Position numbers and translations under genes: made by a program. Below are positions 1 through 8,300 of a stretch of 64,000 nt of DNA, piece by piece (within the stretch, counting starts at the first letter, position 1; every line of letters starts with the position of its first letter). The notes beneath the pieces are model-generated. The model ran no database searches. It saw only the letters and a program-made list of their open reading frames with translations, and had not been told where the DNA came from. Origin of the DNA: Bdellovibrio sp. NC01 (GTDB taxonomy: Bacteria; Bdellovibrionota; Bdellovibrionia; Bdellovibrionales; Bdellovibrionaceae); NCBI RefSeq assembly GCF_006874625.1, contig NZ_CP030034.1:3348001-3412000 (forward strand). The letters are read 5' to 3'.

Positions 1-550
1 GCCCTGCCCAGTCCAAGAATCCAGAAAATTCAAAGGGCCACGCCTCAGTACCAAATTTTTTCAACCACACTAACGTCAACTGACCGGTGTGACCGTCACC
101 ACCGAATGAATCGCGATAAAGAAATTGTGTCGCAAAATAATCAAAGCCAATATTCCACTCGAAAGTCAGACCACCCAGCACCGCACGTTTCGCCGGACCT
201 TGCGGCATTTCCCAGTTTCCTTGAATCGCAACGTCACGAAGAACACCTTGAGGTTTTTCGATCAAACCCATTTTGCTAAGACTGAATGCCGGAGAAAACT
301 CTCCATAATAAGAGGCATTGGCATCAGAATCTGGATTCGAGATATCTATAAAAAAGTAGTTACTGCCGTAAGCCCACGAGTCGACGTGTTCTAGGGTGAC
401 AATCATTTGCGAAACGGATTTATCGTCAAACGTCCGATAATCAGAGCCATGTAGAAACTGAATATTCGTTTCTTGCCAGTCCGCTGCATGGGACAATAAA
501 GGTGATGAGATCAGGGCGAATAAAGAGATTGCGAGATTTTTTTTTAACAT
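1..550 (-). CDS. Tsx/OmpK-like nucleoside-specific outer-membrane channel, 3' end cut by window edge
   Basis: The minus-strand frame begins at the ATG at 550-548 and runs off the window start, so only about 183 N-terminal residues are seen. It opens with a signal peptide (MLKKNLAISLFALISS, then LLSHA-AD) and continues with alternating aromatic/polar strands. The stretch HGSDYRTFDDKSV, then LEHVDSWAYGSNYFFIDI, resembles the N-terminal part of the Tsx/OmpK family, 12-strand barrels for nucleosides in the outer membrane. No clear Shine-Dalgarno precedes the start. It lies 61 nt downstream of a MASE1-like gene but a T-rich hairpin separates them. The family call is from motif memory and is fairly good; substrate is unknown. 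Confidence 0.7.
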   Translation of the reverse strand, partial: MLKKNLAISLFALISSPLLSHAADWQETNIQFLHGSDYRTFDDKSVSQMIVTLEHVDSWAYGSNYFFIDISNPDSDANASYYGEFSPAFSLSKMGLIEKPQGVLRDVAIQGNWEMPQGPAKRAVLGGLTFEWNIGFDYFATQFLYRDSFGGDGHTGQLTLVWLKKFGTEAWPFEFSGFLDWAG

Positions 551-566
551 GCGATAAGCAGGCTAT

Positions 567-595
567 AAAAAAAATGAGTCGCTTATTACTCGCAT
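567..595 (-). terminator. Possible rho-independent terminator after the MASE1-like operon
   Basis: Read on the minus strand, an imperfect stem (ATGcGAGT paired with ACTCAT) is followed by eight T residues. It sits between the stop of the 612-1214 gene and the Tsx-like start. The stem is short and bulged, so efficiency is uncertain. Confidence 0.35.
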
Positions 596-611
596 TTGGC
601 AAAACTAATCT

Positions 612-1214
612 TTAGTCCACCTCGGTGGGATTAATGAAGAAGTCCGTGCGAGCCAGACCGCGCTCCCGTAAAAATGGTGTCGCAAAAACTAAAATTCCAT
701 AGATGATGATCATCGCTTCGACACAATCGATGGCGGTGATGATCAAATACTGTCGCCAGAACATCGCCGATCCATAAGCACCCGTCTGAACGTACGCTGA
801 TAGGAATAAAAAATTACCGACAAGATTCTGAATCAATACTCCCCATGCAAAGAATTTCAAAAATCCTTGCAGTGATTTCAAAGCAACTTTAGTTCCCGCA
901 ATTTGGCGATAGATCAAATAGCCCATATAAACTTTTGAAGCATTGGCCAAAGCGTAAAACAGAATGACCATCCAGTCGTTAAGGCCCGTCATACTTCCCG
1001 TAGCCATTTCCGCAAGAACATGTTGTGGAAAGACACGCGATCCCCACCAGAAATACATCGGCATTGAAATCAAATACGGTAAATACAACACCTGAAGATG
1101 ACCATAAGACAGATAATGAAAACTAATAACTTTTGAAATCGCTAAAACTAAAAACGGCGCCCAGTAAGTGAATGCAGGAAGATCTTCTTTTAATGGAACG
1201 GACTCTTTTTCCAC
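612..1214 (-). CDS. MASE1-like multi-pass membrane protein, second of a tandem pair
   Basis: A 200-residue integral membrane protein with about six hydrophobic segments and no soluble output domain. The patterns YLPYLISMPMYFWWGSRVFP and LANASKVYMGYLIY match the paralogue just upstream (YFPYITGVPMALWWGPRVF; FSETSKVAMGWAM), so the two are tandem duplicates. The YLP..G..MALWWG pattern recalls MASE1, a membrane sensory domain usually fused to kinases or cyclases. The longest frame would start at a TTG (1223). I prefer the GTG at 1214, which has AGGG upstream at a better distance. Its 5' end overlaps the upstream gene by 25 bp, implying translational coupling. Ligand and partner are unknown. Confidence 0.6.
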   Translation of the reverse strand: MEKESVPLKEDLPAFTYWAPFLVLAISKVISFHYLSYGHLQVLYLPYLISMPMYFWWGSRVFPQHVLAEMATGSMTGLNDWMVILFYALANASKVYMGYLIYRQIAGTKVALKSLQGFLKFFAWGVLIQNLVGNFLFLSAYVQTGAYGSAMFWRQYLIITAIDCVEAMIIIYGILVFATPFLRERGLARTDFFINPTEVD

Positions 1215-1795
1215 TGCGACCAACCCTTTTGTACAAAAATATGATTCAAGAAAATGAACAATGGAAAGCTTATAAATAAGCCCATCGCTGTGTCTATTAA
1301 ACTTACTTTAAGATATTGGAACCAAAAAGTGTTTTGTGGATATACACCCTGCAAAGTTAAAACCGCGACCACCGCGTAACTGCCAAAGATGTTCGGTAAA
1401 GCAAAACAGCTTAACCAGCACAGGAATAACTGCCTCGTCCCACGCAGGTCGCGCTTGTGGAATTTCAACAGCCACCACATCGCCCAACCCATAGCAACTT
1501 TCGAAGTTTCAGAAAATGCTAAGAAGAAAGTCAATGCTCCGCCGACTCCGGCCAGATGTGCACCCACTGCGCTCGCGATAAACACGGCGATGAACACTCG
1601 AGGTCCCCACCACAATGCCATCGGTACGCCGGTTATATAAGGAAAGTAGAAAAGATAAACACCAGGAGAAATGGTGACAAGAGTGCTTAAAAAACGTCCA
1701 CTTAATTGTATGAACAACGGGGCAACCCAGGTCCACCAGGGAAGGGAGTTCGAAGACTCCCCTTCTGTGATGCGAGCCGGATTGTGTGTTTCCAA
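1190..1795 (-). CDS. MASE1-like multi-pass membrane protein, first of a tandem pair
   Basis: A 201-residue protein, mostly hydrophobic, with about six membrane segments. Key patterns are PLFIQLSGRFLS, YFPYITGVPMALWWGPRVF and AHLAGVGGALTFFLAFSETS, which fit a stand-alone MASE1-like sensor domain. The only early start is a TTG at 1795 directly after the TAG stop of the coiled-coil gene, with no clear Shine-Dalgarno, so translation probably depends on coupling to the upstream gene. Standing alone without a kinase or GGDEF module is unusual for MASE1, and a different family is possible. It forms an operon with 1796-2311 and 612-1214. Confidence 0.6.
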   Translation of the reverse strand: METHNPARITEGESSNSLPWWTWVAPLFIQLSGRFLSTLVTISPGVYLFYFPYITGVPMALWWGPRVFIAVFIASAVGAHLAGVGGALTFFLAFSETSKVAMGWAMWWLLKFHKRDLRGTRQLFLCWLSCFALPNIFGSYAVVAVLTLQGVYPQNTFWFQYLKVSLIDTAMGLFISFPLFIFLNHIFVQKGWSQWKKSPFH

Positions 1796-2311
1796 CTACA
1801 GACGCTTCAATCTCGCGATTTCCATTTTTGCTTCATTCAAAGCAGCTTGGCAGGAAATCATTTGGGCTTCTTTTTCAGCCAAAAGTTTTTGCAGGTGGTT
1901 CATACGAACTTCGAAACTTTTGATTACGTTGTTGTGGCGATCAACCATCTCTTGAACTTTCAAATCCAAAGATTTGCGTTCGTTCACACGCTGAGAAAGT
2001 TGGGTGATTTTTTGACCCGCTTCCGTCGCAAGACCATTGTGGCTTTGCTCTAGACGAGTCAGTAATGCTTGTTGACGCTCAAACTTCGCGTTGCTGCTTT
2101 TGATTAGCTCATTCACCGTTCCAACGATCTTGTTCATTTGGTCGGCCATCGCTTGGTTTTGCGCCTTTAATTCGAAAATTTGGCGGTCGGTATTTAGGTA
2201 GTTTGCACCTGTAGCACTCAATGCTGACGCGGCTTCCAAGGTTCTGTCCATAGTGGAAGTTTTCGTCATTTTCTTTTCACCGAAAAGTTCAGGATTTAAT
2301 TCTTTTTGCAT
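1796..2311 (-). CDS. Coiled-coil protein, first gene of the MASE1-like operon
   Basis: A 171-residue soluble protein with no signal peptide or membrane segment. Residues from about 30 to the end are heptad-rich (FELKAQNQAMADQMNKIVG; RMNHLQKLLAEKEAQ) and predict one long coiled coil. The frame is open from an ATG at 2326, but the ATG at 2311 is chosen because GGAGGGG lies directly before it. I do not recognise the family. Its stop codon abuts the TTG start of the next gene, so it is likely co-expressed with the two membrane proteins and may be their cytoplasmic partner (inference). Confidence 0.75.
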   Translation of the reverse strand: MQKELNPELFGEKKMTKTSTMDRTLEAASALSATGANYLNTDRQIFELKAQNQAMADQMNKIVGTVNELIKSSNAKFERQQALLTRLEQSHNGLATEAGQKITQLSQRVNERKSLDLKVQEMVDRHNNVIKSFEVRMNHLQKLLAEKEAQMISCQAALNEAKMEIARLKRL

Positions 2312-2377
2312 TTTGCGCCCCTCCATAGGACCGTTGGCACTCCGAGAAGATTTTTTCCTCAGAAATTGCTCTTTCTA

Positions 2378-2406
2378 AGTATATTTTTTCTGGACTAAAA
2401 ATTCAA
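2378..2406 (-). promoter_or_regulatory. Sigma-70-type promoter for the coiled-coil/MASE1-like operon
   Basis: On the minus strand TTGAAT (2406-2401), a 17-nt spacer and TATACT (2383-2378) form a near-consensus promoter about 70 nt before the ATG at 2311. Confidence 0.6.
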
Positions 2407-2438
2407 ATGTTCATACGTTAGCAGGCGAAGGATAAATA

Positions 2439-3488
2439 ATGCTAAAAGTTGGACAACTTCTAAAATTTGTATCTGATTTGAATCCGCAAAACACGCCAAC
2501 GCGTTTGTCTTTCTTCAATTTCTTACGCGGATTTCCTCATGCCGATGACGTTTTGACTCCCGAGCTGATCGAAATGTTCTTCAATTACTGCATGGACTAC
2601 CCGCATTGGGCGTCGAATAAGCAGCAATTGGGTCATGAAGTTCAGTTCTTGCTAGAAAACTTTAACAGTTTCTATCAACAAAAGTTCGACCTAGCCCCGA
2701 TCCGCTTCCCGCAGCACACTCAGATCATTGAAATTGAACAAGCTTCGGATCTTCTTGACGCGGTGGGTTCATATGTAAAAGCCATGGTGAGCGAAGGCGA
2801 CAAGTTCCGCATTCTTCCCGATCAGAACAAACGCGTGGTTGCGATCATCCTTCGTGCCGACAAATCTTTGGAAGTTCGTACTTTCGATCGTAAATTCACT
2901 ATCCGCAAAGGGGCTCTAGAGCCGCTTCGCAATGATTTGGTGCTTTACTACACTCCTGAATTGGAATTGAGCTCACACCACACACATAAAATTGAGGTGG
3001 CTCCGTACATCACAGCGCAATTCCGCGTGATGAATGACAAGATTTCAGGCGTTTTGATGCGCGGTTATGTCTTCCAAAAGCTCCTTGAGATGAAAAACGA
3101 GCCTCTGCAAGAGACGACTCGCGTTTTATTCCCAATTAAGCGCTTGGAACAATTCTTCTTGGATCGTCGTACTGACCCTTATTATCAAGATTTGATCTCG
3201 CAACTGGAAAGAACGGCCGCCCTGATTCAACAAGGCGATGTCGAGGCTTTAAAATGGGCGAATATCATTCTGAGCAAGGCTGACACGGCTCTTGATAATA
3301 TTTTCCTAGGCGATAAGCTCATGACTTTATTGGCAAGAGACCTCCGCCATGCCCTTGGAGAGCACAATCGCAAGAATATCTCCTCTTCAGCCATCAGTAG
3401 TGATATATTGATCACTCAACAATTACCCGAGGCTGACGAAGAATGTCTGAAGATAGCTCCACTCAAAGAGTTCGACTTAACAAATTAA
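2439..3488 (+). CDS. Conserved-looking cytoplasmic protein of unknown function
   Basis: A 349-residue soluble protein with no signal peptide, membrane segment or motif that I recognise. It is rich in charged and aromatic residues, with an N-terminal helical part (LLKFVSDLNP; ELIEMFFNYCMDYPHW) and a central mixed region. AAGGA lies 6 nt before the ATG, supporting the start. Its 3' end overlaps the start of the rluB-like gene by 46 bp in another frame, so the two are probably translated together. Nothing in the sequence gives a function. Confidence 0.8.
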   Translation: MLKVGQLLKFVSDLNPQNTPTRLSFFNFLRGFPHADDVLTPELIEMFFNYCMDYPHWASNKQQLGHEVQFLLENFNSFYQQKFDLAPIRFPQHTQIIEIEQASDLLDAVGSYVKAMVSEGDKFRILPDQNKRVVAIILRADKSLEVRTFDRKFTIRKGALEPLRNDLVLYYTPELELSSHHTHKIEVAPYITAQFRVMNDKISGVLMRGYVFQKLLEMKNEPLQETTRVLFPIKRLEQFFLDRRTDPYYQDLISQLERTAALIQQGDVEALKWANIILSKADTALDNIFLGDKLMTLLARDLRHALGEHNRKNISSSAISSDILITQQLPEADEECLKIAPLKEFDLTN

Positions 3489-4372
3489 TCGCTGATAGCG
3501 GCTTGGCTTCTCGCCGTCATGCAGACCGCATGATCGAAGAAGGCCTTGTTACTGTAAACGGCAAACGCGTTTACGAGTTGGGTGTTAAAGTCGATCCTAC
3601 TCACGACAAAATCATGGTTGATGGTAAACCTTTGCGCAAACCTCTTACGCAAAAGCTCTTCCTTGTTTTCAATAAACCAACTGGCGTTCTAACAACGATG
3701 GAAGATCCTGAAGGTCGTCCAACTGTTGCCGAATATCTTGCGAAAGTTCCTGGTCGCGTATTCCCTGTGGGTCGTCTGGACTGGGATTCTGAAGGCATGC
3801 TTCTTTTGACGAACGATGGTGATTACGCCAACAAAGTGATGCATCCAAAAGCAGAAGTTACGAAAACGTACCTTGTGAAGTTGGACGGCCAACCGCAACC
3901 ACACCAACTTGAGAAATTGCGTAAAGGTGTAACAATCATTGGTGGTAAAGTTTCTGCGAAACACATCGAGAAAATCAAAAAAACTGGCGACAATAAATCT
4001 GATAAATACGAATGGCTGAAAATCGTGATCACAGAGGGTAAAAACCGTCAGATCCGTCAGATGTTCGCAAAAATCGGTTTCGACGTTTTAAGACTTCAAC
4101 GTGTGGCGATCGGTCGCCTGCGTATGGGTGCTTTGAAAGCTGGCGAATTGGTTTACATCAATGACGTTGCTGCAAATCGCGTTTTCTTGGCTGATGATCC
4201 AGATGACTTGAAAAAGAAAAAGGATTCATACAAGGGTCGCGCTGGCGAGCAAGGACCTGCAGCGAAAAGAAAAGCTGCTAAATTGAATTCTCGTGGAAAA
4301 CCAAAATTGACTGGCACAAAAGCGCAACGTGCTTACAAAGCTAAAGCGGCTTCCGCTTCTGCAAAAAAATAA
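3443..4372 (+). CDS. rluB: RluB/RsuA-family rRNA pseudouridine synthase
   Basis: A 309-residue protein that should isomerise uridine to pseudouridine in large-subunit rRNA. It has an N-terminal S4 RNA-binding domain (about residues 10-70: RLNKLIADSGLASRRHADRM) and a pseudouridine synthase domain. The signature GRLDWDSEGMLLLTNDGD carries the catalytic Asp near residue 113, and the late motif ITEGKNRQIRQMFAKIG is typical of the RsuA/RluB/E/F group. A Lys/Ala-rich tail follows from about residue 250, as in RluB. RluB is preferred over RsuA because of length and tail. It starts inside the preceding gene and is followed 5 nt later by the EamA gene. Confidence 0.88.
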   Translation: MSEDSSTQRVRLNKLIADSGLASRRHADRMIEEGLVTVNGKRVYELGVKVDPTHDKIMVDGKPLRKPLTQKLFLVFNKPTGVLTTMEDPEGRPTVAEYLAKVPGRVFPVGRLDWDSEGMLLLTNDGDYANKVMHPKAEVTKTYLVKLDGQPQPHQLEKLRKGVTIIGGKVSAKHIEKIKKTGDNKSDKYEWLKIVITEGKNRQIRQMFAKIGFDVLRLQRVAIGRLRMGALKAGELVYINDVAANRVFLADDPDDLKKKKDSYKGRAGEQGPAAKRKAAKLNSRGKPKLTGTKAQRAYKAKAASASAKK

Positions 4373-4377
4373 ACCTT

Positions 4378-5274
4378 ATGAAAATCAACCCACGCCTTCG
4401 CGGAATTATTGAAATTTCCATCGGTAGCGTGGGTTTTGGTTTTTTAGGGATCTTCGGTAAAACAGCTTTCAATTCCGGCCTTTCTGTTGGCCAATTTCTT
4501 TCTTACCGTTTCACTCTTGCAGCCGTGATCCTGTGGATCTTCCTTTTGCTCTTTAAACCTGCTTGGGTTCGTCTTTCAAAACGCCAAATTTTTGTGACTG
4601 TTTTATTGGGTGTTTTCGGTTACGCCTTCTTTTCGACTCTGTATTTTAAAGCGATTGAAGGAGTCAGCGTCACGCTGGCTGCTTTGTTGCTTTATACGTA
4701 TCCGTTCTGGGTGAATATCTTTTCGCACTTCTTTACTCACGATAAGATTTCGAAAAATGAAGTCGCATGTTTGTTCGGCGCTTCAGCGGGTTTGCTGTTG
4801 TTATTGTGGGGCCACTTGGAAGTTCGTAACTTCTGGGCTGTGCTTGCAGGACTTGGCGCGGGCATTAGCTATGCCGCTTACGTGATGTTGTCGGGTCGTT
4901 TTCAAAAAGATGTGCGCCCGATTTCTTCAAGCCTTTACGTGATCACTTTCGGCGCCATTGCTCTTTCCATTTTCCATCACCCGAATTTTTCTGATTTAAA
5001 AAGTCTGACACCCGTTCAAGCTTCCAGCATTTTAGGAATCGCTATTATCAGTACGATCATTCCTTTGACGATGGAACTTGCGGCGTTACAAAAACTGAAA
5101 AGCTCTGAGGTTGCGTTGTTAATGATGATCGAACCAATCACGGCTGCGATCTTAGGCGCGTGGATTTTTTCAGAGACATTAAGCCTGCGCCAACTGTGCG
5201 GAGCTTTGATTATTGCTATCTGCTTAGTGATAAATACTCTCAGTCGCAGCAAGGCTCTTGAGCGCGCCTCTTAA
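4378..5274 (+). CDS. EamA/DMT-family transporter
   Basis: A 298-residue inner-membrane protein with about ten hydrophobic helices arranged as two EamA repeats (roughly 8-140 and 150-290), the usual size and layout of drug/metabolite transporters. Markers are FGKTAFNSGLSVGQFLSYRF near the start and IEPITAAILGAWIFSETLS in the last repeat. It begins 5 nt after the rluB-like stop, without a visible Shine-Dalgarno, so translation is likely coupled to the upstream gene. The substrate cannot be read from the sequence; members move amino acids, metabolites or drugs. Confidence 0.85.
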   Translation: MKINPRLRGIIEISIGSVGFGFLGIFGKTAFNSGLSVGQFLSYRFTLAAVILWIFLLLFKPAWVRLSKRQIFVTVLLGVFGYAFFSTLYFKAIEGVSVTLAALLLYTYPFWVNIFSHFFTHDKISKNEVACLFGASAGLLLLLWGHLEVRNFWAVLAGLGAGISYAAYVMLSGRFQKDVRPISSSLYVITFGAIALSIFHHPNFSDLKSLTPVQASSILGIAIISTIIPLTMELAALQKLKSSEVALLMMIEPITAAILGAWIFSETLSLRQLCGALIIAICLVINTLSRSKALERAS

Positions 5275-5275
5275 T

Positions 5276-5296
5276 ACTGTCTCGTTCTGAGACAGT
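5276..5296. terminator. Hairpin after the EamA gene, possible terminator or operator
   Basis: A perfect 8-bp inverted repeat ACTGTCTC/GAGACAGT with a 5-nt loop begins 2 nt after the EamA stop. It has no T tract. A shorter version (GTCTC/GAGAC) follows adhesin 1, and a half site GAGAC follows adhesin 2, so it may instead be a shared binding site upstream of the adhesin promoters. Confidence 0.4.
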
Positions 5297-5337
5297 CAGG
5301 ATTACAAGCCTGCTAGATCTCGAGATTTCTTTAACAT

Positions 5338-5380
5338 TCTGGACCTAAGCACTTCAAATATCCTGTTAAGAATCCGATAA
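5338..5380 (+). promoter_or_regulatory. Composite sigma-28-type promoter of adhesin 1
   Basis: TCTGGAC (5338-5344), 9 nt, TCAA (5354-5357), 15 nt, TCCGATAA (5373-5380). The last two blocks match the FliA consensus TAAA-N15-GCCGATAA. The ATG at 5388 follows after exactly 7 nt, so the transcript is predicted to begin at or next to the start codon. The same layout precedes adhesins 2 and 3. Confidence 0.8.
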
Positions 5381-5387
5381 AATGTTC

Positions 5388-8300
5388 ATGCGAACACGAA
5401 CGTTAATTAATGCATGCATAGGACTGCTATTGGTGGCACTGATTTCATCAGTCGCGGTCGCAGCTCCTAACACGTTAACGTATCAAGGTCGCATTCTTAA
5501 AGACGACGGTTCCCCCCTAGAATACTCAAGTGTCAGTTTTTCGTTCACGATCATGAATGCTTCTGGCAATTGCGTGATCTATCGTGAACAACGCAACAAC
5601 ATCAACATGCAAGGTTCAAAAGGCGTGTTCGATGTTCCGATTGGTTCAGGTGGTACAAAACTTTATCCGTCATCACCAACTTTCAAATTGAACGATGCTT
5701 TCAACAACTCTGCTGTTTTGAATTGTGAAGGCGGATCAACATACACTCCTGGCGAAGAAGATATTCGCGTGTTGGCCGTACAATTCCACGATGGCACCGG
5801 TTGGAAAGCGATCACTCCGAATGCAGAAATTCGCTCGGTCCCTTATGCTTCATTTGCTGGCGCGGCGGCACGCTTAGGTGATAAATTGCCTTCGGACTTT
5901 GTACAGAAAGCAGCGATTTCAACGTGTGCGGCGGGGCAGTACTTAACTTACGATGGCACCAACTTCGTTTGTCAAAACGATGCGGGCGGTGCTGGTATGG
6001 TGAGCGATGTGAATGTGTCTGCGCCACTAGTTAAAGGCGGCACGGCAAGTATTCCTTCGATTTCAATTTCAGTTGGCACAACGGCTGGTACTGTCGCTGC
6101 TGGTAACGATTCACGTTTTACGGATTCTCGTCCACCGAATGGTTCTGCGACCGGTGACCTTTCTGGATCTTATCCGAATCCAACAGTTGCGAAACTTCGT
6201 GGTGTGAGTATTTCTGCGACGGCACCATCATCAGGTGAGTTTTTAAAATTCGATGGCTCTTCGTGGATTGGCTCAGCAATTAACATCTCTGATGTTACAA
6301 ATTTAACTTCGACTCTTTCAGGTTATCAAACTTCGGCGGCATTCAATACCGCTGTTGGTTCAGCAAACTGTCATGATTATGAAACTCCTTATTGGAATTC
6401 AGTTGCTGGGAAATTCTTGTGTCAGGCAATTAATGTATCGCTTGCTGGCGATGTCAGCGGGACGATTGGCGCGACGTCAGTAGACAAAATCAAAGGTTAC
6501 GGCATCGATCTTTCGACTGCGCCAACAAATGGTCAGGTTTTAAAATACAACGGCACAAAGTGGGTTGCCGGTAGTGATAATAATGGTGGCGGTACGGTGA
6601 CGACTGTTTCCGGTACCTCACCCATTTCAGTGACGAATGGTTCGACAACTCCTTCAATCACTATTTCTCAAGCGACGACTTCGACAAACGGTTATTTATC
6701 TTCGACGGATTGGAACACTTTTAATTCTAAACAAGCCGCCGGCAATTATGTTACCGCATTGACTGGCGACGTAACTGCTTCAGGTCCTGGTTCTGCGGCA
6801 GCGACTGTCGCGAAACTTCAAGGCTCGACACTGACGCTGACTTCGCCTGCGAATAAGGATTATTTGAAATTCAATGGCACAGCTTTCGTGAATTCGCCTT
6901 TGGCAGCAAGTGATTTGACGGGTTCACTTCCCGCTTCCACGTTGCCAGCATTTACAGGTGACGTAACATCTTCAGCGGGTTCGACGACATTGACATTGGC
7001 TGCGGCAGGAACTGCTGGGACTTATTATAAAGTGACAACAGATTCCAAGGGCCGTGTGACTTCGGGAGCTGCTTCTTTGGTGGCTGCCGATATTCCCTCT
7101 CTTGATTGGTCGAAAATCACGACTGGCAAACCCAATTCTTTAAGTGGTTACGGCATTAATGACCCGTTGGTTTCTAATGCAGGTGGGACACCTTCAATCC
7201 AAACAGGTCTTGATGCTTCAAAACCATCTTCGCCTTCTGCGGGTGCGATTTACTTCGCGACAGATTCGAAAAATATCTATCAATATAACTCAGGCGCGTG
7301 GGTATCGATTGCTTCTTCCAGTGGTTCTGGCGGCACAGTGACGAATGTAACTGCGTCGGCGCCACTATCTGTGACTAACGGTTCTTCGACTCCTGCTTTG
7401 ACGATTTCTCAAGCAACGACTTCAACGAACGGTTATTTATCTTCAGCCGATTGGAATACTTTTAATTCTAAACAGGCCGCTGGCAATTATGTTACTGCAT
7501 TGACTGGTGACGTAACGGCTTCGGGTCCTGGTTCGGCGGCAGCGACTGTCGCAAAACTTCAAGGCTCGACACTGACGCTGACTTCGCCTGCGAATAAAGA
7601 TTATTTGAAATTCAACGGTACAGCGTTCATTAATTCGCCTTTGGCGGCTAGCGATTTAAGCGGAACTATTCCGGCTGCGAATCTTCCTGCTTTTACTGGC
7701 GACGTCACTTCCTCTGCTGGATCTACAACATTGGCTCTTGCGGCGGCAGGAACTGCTGGGACTTATTATAAAGTGACGACAGATTCGAAAGGTCGTGTGA
7801 CTTCGGGAGCCGCGTCTTTAGTTGCCGCCGACATTCCTGCTCTTGATTGGTCGAAAATCACGACTGGTAAACCTAATTCTTTAAGTGGTTATGGCATTAA
7901 TGACCCGTTGGTTTCTAATGCAGGTGGGACACCTTCAATACAAACAGGTCTTGATGCTTCAAAACCTTCTTCGCCTTCAGCAGGTGCAATCTACTTTGCA
8001 ACAGATTCGAAAGTTATTTACCAATATAACTCCGGTGCTTGGGTTTCTATTGCATCAGCCACTGGTTCTGGTGGCACAATCACAGGTGTGACTGCTGGCA
8101 CCGGTTTATCTGGCGGCGGCACAACTGGTTCCGTCACAGTGAATCTTGCGAACACAGCAGTCTCTGCGGGCTCTTACACTCGTGCGAACATCACCGTCGA
8201 TGCGCAAGGTAGAATTACGGCGGCTTCGAACGGAGCTGCGATTGATTTAACTTCCGGCGTGACAAATATTTTACCGATCGCAAATGGTGGTACTGGAGCA

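Noticed and set aside
7086-7093. GCCGATAT octamer inside adhesin 1 (also at 18327 in adhesin 3)
   Set aside because: It encodes the repeated AADIP motif of the stem, has no TCAA/TAAA 15 nt upstream and no gene start follows.
6592-8078. Periodic repeats considered as a CRISPR or other DNA-level array
   Set aside because: The periodicity is about 740 bp, in frame, and explained by protein modules.
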